Virus record (IMG/VR): IMGVR_UViG_3300031688_000098
Location: 1 to 28,188 of that record
DNA: 28,188 nt
Source: a virus
Direction: 5' to 3' (one strand)
The notes below the pieces were generated by a model. That model was given only the letters and a program-made list of their open reading frames with translations. It was not told the origin of the DNA and searched no databases. A program made the translations under genes and the position numbers. Shown in pieces: positions 1-6,394 of the stretch. Positions within the stretch are counted from its first letter, which is position 1, and each line of letters starts with the position of its first letter.

Positions 1-1848
1 CTCGTCTGTAATACGCTCTATGTTACCTTCATCAATATCTCCATCCTGAAGAATTGCTTGTAGTTGGCTTGTGGTAGCAGAAGAAATTTTAGTTTTATCT
101 ATCTCACTATCTCCAAACCAATCTTTGTTATACAGCCCACTATCTACAGCGCTGTCTAACGATTCGTTGTCCTCGAGGCCACTTAAAGCTCTACCTGATG
201 ATCGGCCGGCAAAGTTACCTATAATAGCTCCTGTGACACCTCCTATTAAACCACCTATTGCCATTCCAATTGGACCACCAATTGCTCCTATTGCCACCCC
301 AGCCTTAGCTCCACCAATACCACCAGCTACGGTGCCGAAAGCACCGACAGTTCCTTCACCTATTTCTGCTGTCCGTGCCACTTGCTTTTGTTCTTCATCT
401 AGGAACCTGTCATCATCTTTGTCTAACTTAGCTCTATTTTCTATCTCACCCAAATCGCCTGTAGTGGGAGCATCTGAAAAAGGATTTCCCATTTCAAGGC
501 CTTCTTTGACTACAGCCAAAGCAGCAGTAAGTGGCACAGCTACTTTACTAACCACTTTCATAGCAGGAGAATTCATTACCCTTGCCGTTCCCGCTTGAGC
601 TCTAGAAAGCATGCTTGGCTTTATAGGCTTAGGAGTAGCGTTTGCTATGGCCCGGCCTTGTGTAGAATCTGCTGGATAAAATCTACCAGATTTTGCTTTT
701 ACATCTGTTGGATTTGCTCTTGCTGCTGTTCCGCTGGCAGCTGAGCTTGTTGCTTTAGGCAAGGTACTTGTTGGTGGTTTAACAGCTGGCTTGGCTGTTC
801 CTTTTGTAGTAGTTCCTTTTGTATTACCTTTTGTATTACCTTTTGTATTACCTTTTGTATTACCTTTTGTATTACCTTTCGTATTACCTATGGGGCTCCT
901 GCCCCTGCCCCTGCCGGTTCCCAATGGTACCGGAGGCCCCATTCCACCTGGCCCCATATCGCCCATCATCTGATTATACCATTTTTCTAATAGATCGTAT
1001 ATATCAGTTAGGACTTCATGGTTCTGTTCTGGTATTGATTCTGTATCTACACCTGATCTTCCTTCACCCTTTCCAGGTTTTAAAATCCTACCTTCATCTG
1101 CCATGGTTCTAAATTCTTTAAACTTAGCCTTCATTACCTTCTGTTTTTCTGGGTCTTTATTAGCAACTGCAAACATTTTTGTTGAAGTGTCTATACCTTG
1201 AATGCCTAATTTATCAGCAGCTGCTGTAAGCCTTGTTACCTTTTCATCAGTTAAATCCTTTTTGCCTGCCCCTGCATCTGCAATGGCATTTAGCGCGTCT
1301 GTAAACGCTTCTCTGTCTTCTTTACTGGCACTGGCTAATGTTGATGATAATTCATTTATCTGTTCAGGAGTAGAATACTGTCCTGCGAAAGATGCCATTA
1401 TGTTATTAGCATCCATTTCTTGTTTGTTGTTTCCTACACCCTTTCCGCCTACTAAAGAACCAAATATGTCTGCTAGTCTTTCTGTTTGAGGTACCTTCTC
1501 ACCCTCACCTCCCATCATATCCTTAATGTCTTTTATGCCACCTTCAATACGAGATCTAGATTTTTGAGCTCCTGCGTTATGTTTCTTTGTACTCTCTTGA
1601 AAATTCTGCTGTGATATTGTAACGTCTCTGGCCTCTTTATCTCTGCCCAGGTTCATTATCATTTCGCCTGTTTGAAGAACATTGAGAAGTTTATTCTTTT
1701 TAGCGTGATCGCCTAACTCCTCGAACCCTGCATTAATATCGTCTTTATGTTGGCCAACTTCCTCTCTAACACCATCTAATGCGTCTTTCATAGACTGACC
1801 TTCTAAGGCCTTATCCATCAGTCTTTGTATTTCTTTTTTATCTGCCAT
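1..1848 (-). CDS. Probable tape measure protein (gp29 position), C-terminus beyond window
   Basis: A reading frame of 616 codons starts at the ATG at 1848-1846 and is still open at base 1. The start overlaps the stop of the preceding gp51-like frame as TAATG, so translation is probably coupled. The N-terminal ~250 residues are polar and mostly predicted helical. A linker near residues 315-345 carries six tandem Gly-Asn-Thr-Lys units. A Gly/Ala/Ile-rich hydrophobic segment lies at about residues 525-560, and a helical stretch rich in Ala, Val and Leu lies near residue 435. Tape measure proteins set tail length and are encoded directly after the G/GT-type assembly chaperones; that position, the length and the hydrophobic segments are the reasons for the call. 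I do not recognise a specific T4 gp29 motif. A hub or peptidase-bearing structural protein is the main alternative, since the C-terminus is missing. Confidence 0.5.
   Translation of the reverse strand, partial: MADKKEIQRLMDKALEGQSMKDALDGVREEVGQHKDDINAGFEELGDHAKKNKLLNVLQTGEMIMNLGRDKEARDVTISQQNFQESTKKHNAGAQKSRSRIEGGIKDIKDMMGGEGEKVPQTERLADIFGSLVGGKGVGNNKQEMDANNIMASFAGQYSTPEQINELSSTLASASKEDREAFTDALNAIADAGAGKKDLTDEKVTRLTAAADKLGIQGIDTSTKMFAVANKDPEKQKVMKAKFKEFRTMADEGRILKPGKGEGRSGVDTESIPEQNHEVLTDIYDLLEKWYNQMMGDMGPGGMGPPVPLGTGRGRGRSPIGNTKGNTKGNTKGNTKGNTKGNTKGTTTKGTAKPAVKPPTSTLPKATSSAASGTAARANPTDVKAKSGRFYPADSTQGRAIANATPKPIKPSMLSRAQAGTARVMNSPAMKVVSKVAVPLTAALAVVKEGLEMGNPFSDAPTTGDLGEIENRAKLDKDDDRFLDEEQKQVARTAEIGEGTVGAFGTVAGGIGGAKAGVAIGAIGGPIGMAIGGLIGGVTGAIIGNFAGRSSGRALSGLEDNESLDSAVDSGLYNKDWFGDSEIDKTKISSATTSQLQAILQDGDIDEGNIERITDE
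815..886 (-). repeat. Six 12-bp tandem repeats coding Gly-Asn-Thr-Lys
   Basis: On the plus strand the unit is CCTTTTGTATTA, present six times head to tail with a single base change in the last copy (CCTTTCGTATTA). On the coding (minus) strand each unit reads Gly-Asn-Thr-Lys. The repeat sits in a low-complexity linker of the putative tape measure protein, between Gly/Pro/Arg-rich and Pro/Ala/Lys-rich stretches. Near-perfect DNA identity suggests recent slippage, so copy number may vary between relatives. Confidence 0.95.
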
Positions 1849-2719
1849 TAGTAATTCTCTTTATCCTGTTTAATCTTATCCGCCTTCTTCTGAAGGTGTT
1901 CTATTAACATAGCAATATATACTTCTCTTTCCCAGGGCATCATATCTTCTAACTCTGTTAAACTATAATGATGCTCTTGCATTAATAAGAAGTTCGTCTT
2001 GTAATAGTTTTCAAGACGCTCCTGAGAAAGAGTTAGACGAAAAAATGTTCGTAACCATTAATGGAAATACGATTTTCAAACTCACATTTACACTTGTATT
2101 CTACCATGTGTTCTACTTTAGGCATTTTTTGAAAAAACTCTTGAACCTTTTCAAAAACATCTAATGGTAAGTTATCTATAAACTCCATTACGTCTTCTGT
2201 TGTCTCATCTGATATTTCGAGTATTTCATCTTCGCTATATACTCGCTTGATACATTTAACAACAATGTCTGTATCATCTGTATCGCTGATTTCCATAACA
2301 GTTTTTGCTGTAGGATATGCCAGTTCAATAGCAACAGTATCAGATATTTTAATAAGTTTATCTGGTGCTGTATCTAATCCAACAACATTAACATCTGTAA
2401 GGTCTAATGTATACGACATCTTTTCTTCACAACCACCACAAATTAATGTGAACTCTTGTGAACTGCCCGTTGACTTCTCTTTTAATCTCATGAATATATG
2501 TTGTAAGTCAAATATACTTAACTCATCAACTTTAATTTCTTCTTGCGAACAGTTAGCTACGATCTGCTCACAAGCACCAATCATATCTTTGTATTCTCCA
2601 CCTTCACTAGCCAACATCAGTATTTTTTCTTCCCTTACAAGAAACGGTCTAAACTTATAAACCTCTCCTGTAGACGGAATACTAACGTCAAATATTGGCA
2701 CTTCAATTTTTGGTAACAT
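1848..2719 (-). CDS. gp26-gp51 frameshift fusion (tail assembly chaperone, GT-type)
   Basis: Predicted product of a -1 ribosomal frameshift at 2039-2045: 227 residues of gp26 followed by 63 residues from the -1 frame, ending at the TAA at 1850-1848 (290 aa in total). The -1 frame has no ATG, GTG or TTG until an internal ATG at 1982, and that start would cut off the Tyr/Phe-rich beginning of the domain. The extension has the look of T-type chaperone extensions: YYKTNF, then QEHHYSLTELE, then PWEREVYI, and a charged helical tail. In T4 the gene after 26 is 51, a separate hub assembly gene; here the equivalent seems reachable only by frameshifting. By analogy with lambda gpG/gpGT, the fusion would bind the tape measure protein encoded next. 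Fusion is inferred; the open frame, slippery site and missing start are seen directly. Confidence 0.75.
1995..2018 (-). promoter_or_regulatory. Hairpin downstream of the slippery site
   Basis: CGTCTTG (2018-2012 on the minus strand) pairs perfectly with CAAGACG (2001-1995) around a 10-base loop, giving a 7-bp stem. It begins 20 bases after the heptamer, which is farther than the usual 5-9 base spacing for a -1 stimulator, so its role is uncertain. An AGGAG tract directly before the stem has no in-frame start codon after it. Confidence 0.5.
2033..2719 (-). CDS. 26: gp26 baseplate hub / tail assembly protein
   Basis: A 228-aa protein of the T4 gp26 family (T4 gp26 is 208 aa). The N-terminus (IEVPIFDVSIPSTG, then FRPFLVREEKILM) is typical, as is the central Cys pair C94-C97 with a second pair C210-C212, which together look like a zinc ribbon. 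The start at 2719 has a good ribosome binding site, AGGAG, a few bases upstream. In T4, gp26 is needed for making the baseplate hub. Its neighbours here are gp54 upstream and the gp51-like frame and putative tape measure downstream. The last codons contain the slippery T TTT TTC, so this protein is probably the short, in-frame product of a frameshifted pair. Confidence 0.85.
   Translation of the reverse strand: MLPKIEVPIFDVSIPSTGEVYKFRPFLVREEKILMLASEGGEYKDMIGACEQIVANCSQEEIKVDELSIFDLQHIFMRLKEKSTGSSQEFTLICGGCEEKMSYTLDLTDVNVVGLDTAPDKLIKISDTVAIELAYPTAKTVMEISDTDDTDIVVKCIKRVYSEDEILEISDETTEDVMEFIDNLPLDVFEKVQEFFQKMPKVEHMVEYKCKCEFENRISINGYEHFFV
2039..2045 (-). promoter_or_regulatory. -1 slippery heptamer T TTT TTC
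   Basis: In the gp26 frame the codons are CAT TTT TTC GTC TAA, so the heptamer fits the X XXY YYZ rule with the zero-frame codons TTT TTC. After a one-base backward slip both tRNAs re-pair on TTT. The zero-frame stop follows two codons after the heptamer, and the -1 frame is open for 63 codons. Confidence 0.75.
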
Positions 2720-2732
2720 AATTTATCTCCTA

Positions 2733-3503
2733 TTAATTATCTGTTTTCTGAGTAAGGCCTGCGTCTGCAGTTCCCGTATCAGGTCCTTCTTCCACTGGTT
2801 CTTTAAATTCACCGCCCATGTTAACTCTAATATTATTAGAGTCCCAATAAGTAGCTGATACTATTAACGTGGTTCTCACCACTCCTACAGATCCCATACT
2901 CATAGGCTGTAGGTTTAAAACTTTAGGAGTAACTTCATGTAATACCCATGATCTCCTGTAATTATCTTGCATGTCCATAGCGTTTATGCTAATCTGTCCC
3001 CATGTATCACTAGGCCATATAACTTCTTTTGACGTAGGGTCAATGGTCATTGCGAACCATTTTTCAAATGCCTCTCTTAACTTCCAATCTACATCGGTAT
3101 AAAATGTAAAGTTTATTTCTTGTCCTAAGAACTGCATGTTTGAGTTTCTGTAATGTGTCCATGGTCCTACATTAAATTCTTTATTAGCTAATGCCATACC
3201 TGGAATCTGTACTTCTTCACACATTATAGTTGCATACTCTGGCATACGAGTATCAAACGCCTCTCTAACAGATAGTGGAAAACTAAATTGGCATTCGAAT
3301 CTTTCTGTTCTAGCTAATTGTGTGTTGTAAATTGTTTCTTGAAAACTTGTTCTGCCACCTTTACGATACTGGTGGTCTAATTGTGTTAGGGGACCAGTGG
3401 TTAAATTGGGATCAGGATGTTGATGTCCAGGCCCAGGTTTATTCTTCTTAACCTTTGACTTGTTGTAAGCTCCCCGTAATATACTTTTTAAGCTAAATCC
3501 CAT
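2733..3503 (-). CDS. 54: gp54-like baseplate tail-tube initiator
   Basis: A 256-aa protein. Residues 60-225 resemble the tail-tube (gp19-type) fold shared by T4 gp54 and gp48: a beta-rich domain opening with FECQFSFPLSVREAF, then EEVQIPGMALA, then FTFYTDVDWKLREAFEKW and a C-terminal RTTLIVSATYWD. T4 gp54 (320 aa) sits on top of the baseplate and starts tube polymerisation together with gp48. The N-terminal ~50 residues are basic and Pro-rich, and the last ~30 are acidic and probably disordered. Its ATG overlaps the stop of the preceding gene as TAATG. The partner gp48 is encoded on the opposite strand only 1.1 kb away. gp19-like tube protein is the alternative, but length and neighbours favour gp54. 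Confidence 0.7.
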   Translation of the reverse strand: MGFSLKSILRGAYNKSKVKKNKPGPGHQHPDPNLTTGPLTQLDHQYRKGGRTSFQETIYNTQLARTERFECQFSFPLSVREAFDTRMPEYATIMCEEVQIPGMALANKEFNVGPWTHYRNSNMQFLGQEINFTFYTDVDWKLREAFEKWFAMTIDPTSKEVIWPSDTWGQISINAMDMQDNYRRSWVLHEVTPKVLNLQPMSMGSVGVVRTTLIVSATYWDSNNIRVNMGGEFKEPVEEGPDTGTADAGLTQKTDN

Positions 3504-4093
3504 TAGATACTATTCCTCTTGATGTCTGGTTTTTCCATTGTGTCTCTATATACTTTACTATCTGAAGCACCAATAAATTTCTGTACTGGCAAGAATATTG
3601 CTGACTTCCAATGTACTGGGTTTATTTCCATCATCTGCCCACCTATCTGTTGAGTTAAATATCTTTTTACAGACTTCCTACATTCAGGAAACCTACTAAA
3701 GTTCTTAACAAAATTCCAGTTGGATCTCATAACGCTATCAGAATCTAAATCCTGGCCTGGCGATTTGAGTCTATCAATTAAATTTGCTCTTAATAGTGGA
3801 CTTAAATAATGTAGATTAATACCACTAAACCCTGTGGGTAAAGGATCGCAAATTATAACTAACGGAAGATTATCGTAATACGGTAAATCTTTTGCTCCTA
3901 TAGGATTATAATTAAACAGATACATTTTACCAACTTCTAAGGTTGTTGCCATTTTACCGATATCAGATCCTTGTGCTTCCTGCCATGTGTTAATACCTGA
4001 AGCGTAATTTCTTACAGCTTTCTGATACCAACGAGCAGATTGTTCTTGTCCTCGAGCAGAAGATAAAATATCGTTAAAAGGTTTTGTGTCCAT
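3503..4093 (-). CDS. Conserved T4-like protein of unknown function (196 aa)
   Basis: I do not recognise a named T4 function. The protein has a helical N-terminus, then an acidic beta-type core with LPYYDNLPLVIICDPLP and GINLHYLSPLLRANLIDRL, and a C-terminal NPVHWKSAIFLPVQKFIG. Proteins with the same LPYYD...PLV and NLHYL...R pattern are, as I recall, common in T4-like marine phages beside structural genes, so a minor virion or assembly role is likely; the DNA end protector gp2, which neighbours gp4 in T4, is a guess only. It has no Shine-Dalgarno sequence, and the ATG lies just 6 bases after a TATAAATA element. The downstream gene, gp54, overlaps its stop codon. Confidence 0.6.
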   Translation of the reverse strand: MDTKPFNDILSSARGQEQSARWYQKAVRNYASGINTWQEAQGSDIGKMATTLEVGKMYLFNYNPIGAKDLPYYDNLPLVIICDPLPTGFSGINLHYLSPLLRANLIDRLKSPGQDLDSDSVMRSNWNFVKNFSRFPECRKSVKRYLTQQIGGQMMEINPVHWKSAIFLPVQKFIGASDSKVYRDTMEKPDIKRNSI

Positions 4094-4098
4094 ACATG

Positions 4099-4106
4099 TA
4101 TTTATA
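4099..4106 (-). promoter_or_regulatory. T4-type late promoter directly at the start of the 196-aa gene
   Basis: A perfect TATAAATA on the minus strand. Only five bases separate it from the ATG at 4093, so a transcript starting at the usual late-promoter distance would begin at, or within a base of, the start codon. It could otherwise serve the downstream genes gp54 and gp26. AT-rich DNA gives chance matches, so position is the main argument. Confidence 0.5.
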
Positions 4107-4556
4107 CTAGATGCCGAGTTCTTTTTCAGTAACTATTCTAAATTCCATGTTTTGTTTCCTACAAAAGTCTTTGGCGGTATTCCATTTAGCCTCATTAACA
4201 GCATAATTTGCTATCTCTTGTAAGTATCTTTTTGTTTTTCGTTTGCCAGATGCAGGAGGCCTCGTGAATCTATCAGGTTTTACTTCAATTAGATATTGTT
4301 TACGAGTGCCGGTTTCGTCTTTTACTTCCATATAGAAGTCTACAAAGTACCTATGGACTCTATTATCTATAGGACTACGATAAGGGATAACAACTTCTTC
4401 TGAATTCCATCCTAAAACTGAACTGTTACGATCACACCAGTGCATAAACTTCAATTCATAGCTTGATCTATAGACAATAGAAGTAGGATCTCCTAAGTAC
4501 TTAGAAGTATTTCTCGGAAAAAACTTTCCTTTATAAATTTCTTTGGCATAAACCAT
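4107..4556 (-). CDS. 4: gp4 head completion protein
   Basis: A 149-aa protein, almost exactly the length of T4 gp4 (also called 50/65), which completes the filled head before tail joining. Family blocks are all present: KYLGDPTSIVYRSSYELKF, the EEVVIPYRSPIDNRVHRYF block ending in VDF, and YLIEVKP, then TKRYLQEIANYAVNEAKW and a terminal TEKELGI. The D73...E91-x-K93 arrangement with E34 resembles the PD-(D/E)xK nuclease core of the TnsA-like fold to which the family is related. I chose the ATG at 4556 because it gives the family length; the frame stays open upstream to 4748 but there it runs antisense to gp48. No clear ribosome binding site is seen. In T4, gene 4 is followed by 53; here 53 is close by but on the other strand. 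Confidence 0.92.
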   Translation of the reverse strand: MVYAKEIYKGKFFPRNTSKYLGDPTSIVYRSSYELKFMHWCDRNSSVLGWNSEEVVIPYRSPIDNRVHRYFVDFYMEVKDETGTRKQYLIEVKPDRFTRPPASGKRKTKRYLQEIANYAVNEAKWNTAKDFCRKQNMEFRIVTEKELGI

Positions 4557-4563
4557 ATAAATA
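4556..4563 (+). promoter_or_regulatory. T4-type late promoter for the gp48 operon
   Basis: A perfect TATAAATA 48 bases before the GTG of gp48, leaving a leader of about 40 bases. It overlaps the first base of the gp4 coding sequence on the other strand and faces the opposing late promoter at 4589-4596. Confidence 0.7.
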
Positions 4564-4588
4564 AGACTATAACATGTTAATAAACAAC

Positions 4589-4596
4589 TATTTATA
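4589..4596 (-). promoter_or_regulatory. T4-type late promoter for the leftward gp4 operon
   Basis: TATAAATA on the minus strand, 32 bases before the ATG of gp4. With its opposite at 4556-4563 it forms an inverted pair (ATATAAATA and TATTTATAT) around a short AACATGTT palindrome at 4571-4578. The two start sites should lie so that the first bases of both transcripts overlap. Confidence 0.7.
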
Positions 4597-4611
4597 TCGA
4601 GGATAAGGTTA

Positions 4612-5871
4612 GTGGCAGACGAAACACAAGAAGAACAAGCAGGCGGGTTTTTAAACGGATTGATGAATTCTGCAATACCAGGTATTGCGGGCGACAAATC
4701 GAAGCTTCGGAACGCACGACAAGACGCAATCTCCGAGAGGCGTGGCAACTCACAGGCCTTAGATGCATTAGCAGGTTCAAATGTTTTACAATATCCACAG
4801 GATCTATTCTTGGCTAATCAAGTTAATGGTGTATGCTTTTATGTAATGGTTAGAAAAAATAGTGTTGCAGGACAAAATTCGGGAGCTGTAAGCGGTGCAG
4901 CAGCAGAAAGAATAAACGCTCATCAGGACAGTAGATCAGAGTTTGCAACATCGGTTAATAGATCTAGTGTAGAAAATTACGCTACTGTTGTAGGTGCCGG
5001 TGGTATTGTTGCAGGAGCTACTATAATGAGTGGTCTCAAAGTATTACCCGGCAGTGGTAAAGCAACAAAAACTGGCGCCTCACAAAAACTTTGGAGTGCA
5101 GCTTTGGGAGCCGCACAGGTGGTTGGTGGAGCTATTGGTGGTAAAATGATAGCAGACCATATGCTAAATGTAGAGGATGGGAAGCGAAAGGTAGGAAGTC
5201 TAAGTCCAGGAACAAAGTATTTAAACAAAGTAATACAGATGCATGTTCCTCAAGCTATTATTTCACAATACCAAGCAGACTGGAATGAAACAGACTTGGG
5301 TATGGCAGGCATGTTAGCAAATCAAAGATTGGACCAAGCAGATATTTCAGAAGTAGGCGAGTCTGCAATAAGAGGTATAATCTCAGGTGCAGCAAATATT
5401 CCTAAAGCAATGGGTATAGACATGGATTTGGGTGGAGCATTAGAAGCTACAAGTAGAAAAACATCAAACCCTTATAAAGAACAACTATTTAAAAGTATGG
5501 GATTTAGATCTTTTGCATTTCAATATCAATTTTCACCTAAGAACGAAGCCGAATACAACAATGTAAGAGCTATTATTAATACATTTAAATATCACATGCA
5601 CCCAGACATATCACCTGGCCAAACATTTTTAATTTACCCTTCAGAGTTTACAATAGAATTTTTACATTCAGACAAAGGAGCAGTAGCTCGTAACGAACAT
5701 TTACCTAAAATATCAGATTGTGCATTAAAAGACGTAAAAGTTACATATGGTCCTGATGGATTCTTTAATACAATAGCAGGCACTAAAGGCATACCATCTG
5801 AGATAACAATGGAATTAAACTTCACAGAACTAGAAGTACTAACAGCCAACAGAATAGACCAAGGATACTAA
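4612..5871 (+). CDS. 48: gp48 baseplate tail-tube cap protein
   Basis: A 419-aa protein (T4 gp48 is 364 aa) starting at GTG 4612, with a GAGG nine bases upstream. The C-terminal ~140 residues carry the gp48 pattern: NPYKEQLFKSMGFRSFAFQY, SPKNEAEYNNVRAIINTFK, YPSEFTIEF, and a terminal ITMELNFTELEVL. A Gly/Ala-rich hydrophobic segment occupies about residues 125-185. In T4, gp48 caps the hub and, with gp54, starts tail-tube polymerisation. It is the first gene of the rightward late operon and is followed one base later by gp53. Its partner gp54 lies in the leftward operon, so the two halves of this junction are made from diverging transcripts. Confidence 0.85.
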   Translation: MADETQEEQAGGFLNGLMNSAIPGIAGDKSKLRNARQDAISERRGNSQALDALAGSNVLQYPQDLFLANQVNGVCFYVMVRKNSVAGQNSGAVSGAAAERINAHQDSRSEFATSVNRSSVENYATVVGAGGIVAGATIMSGLKVLPGSGKATKTGASQKLWSAALGAAQVVGGAIGGKMIADHMLNVEDGKRKVGSLSPGTKYLNKVIQMHVPQAIISQYQADWNETDLGMAGMLANQRLDQADISEVGESAIRGIISGAANIPKAMGIDMDLGGALEATSRKTSNPYKEQLFKSMGFRSFAFQYQFSPKNEAEYNNVRAIINTFKYHMHPDISPGQTFLIYPSEFTIEFLHSDKGAVARNEHLPKISDCALKDVKVTYGPDGFFNTIAGTKGIPSEITMELNFTELEVLTANRIDQGY

Positions 5872-5872
5872 T

Positions 5873-6379
5873 ATGTACTTTAAAGCAATGCCAAAAATAT
5901 TTTATCCTACAGGCAAAGGTGGTCAAACAGTTACAACTGATATATTCAGAAGAGTACAATTAGACAAATTTTTTAAAAACAGAACTAACCTAGGAGCATA
6001 CTATATACCAGATGGAATGACTCCTGAACTTGTTGCTAAACAGCAATACGGCTCTACAAAGTATCATTGGATAGTGTTACTTGCAAATGAAATTTTAGAC
6101 GTTCAAAGAGAATGGCCTAAATCTAATGAGGAAATAACCCTGTATGTTAAAGACAAATACGGGGCAGACAATAGTACAGATGTACATCATTATGTATTAA
6201 CAGCAAACAAAACTATTGTTGTAGATTGGGACGCAGTTAAATCTGCAGACGGAACATACACAGCAGTTACTAATAGAGATTACGAAGAAGAAGTAAATGA
6301 TACTAAGAGGCAAATATTTATCTTAGATCCTATATTCCTGTCTTCTATTGTTAAACAATTCCGTTCATTGATATCTTAA
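5873..6379 (+). CDS. 53: gp53 baseplate wedge protein
   Basis: A 168-aa protein of the gp53 family (T4 gp53 is 196 aa), which joins neighbouring wedges around the hub. Family features are the MYFKAMPKIFYP start, DIFRRVQLDKFF, a YYIPDGMTPELVAKQQYG block, and YHWIVLLANEILD, which matches the WVLLMCND region of T4 gp53. The C-terminus (KRQIFILDPIFLSSIVKQF) corresponds to the RQIKII...DI..F region. The ATG is one base after the gp48 stop and has no separate ribosome binding site, so coupling to gp48 is likely. Confidence 0.85.
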   Translation: MYFKAMPKIFYPTGKGGQTVTTDIFRRVQLDKFFKNRTNLGAYYIPDGMTPELVAKQQYGSTKYHWIVLLANEILDVQREWPKSNEEITLYVKDKYGADNSTDVHHYVLTANKTIVVDWDAVKSADGTYTAVTNRDYEEEVNDTKRQIFILDPIFLSSIVKQFRSLIS

Positions 6380-6394
6380 AGGGTTTATAATATT

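Noticed and set aside
71-598. Plus-strand open frame of 175 codons
   Set aside because: It lies antisense to the putative tape measure gene and its Pro/Ile/Ala-rich product is what Gly/Ala/Asn codons give when read backwards; no ribosome binding site.
791-1112. Two plus-strand frames coding repetitive VLPF or YYLL peptides
   Set aside because: They are readings of the 12-bp tandem repeat on the wrong strand; the minus frame continues unbroken through it.
1848-1982. Separate 44-codon gene starting at the internal ATG 1982 in the gp51-like frame
   Set aside because: No ribosome binding site in front of it, and it would discard the first part of the domain, while the slippery site offers full access.
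4574-4606. Ten-codon ORF in the gp48 leader
   Set aside because: No ribosome binding site, and it falls in the overlap of two promoters; nothing else supports translation.
4557-4748. Upstream extension of the gp4 frame
   Set aside because: It would run antisense through the gp48 start and add residues absent from the 150-residue gp4 family; the ATG at 4556 fits the family.
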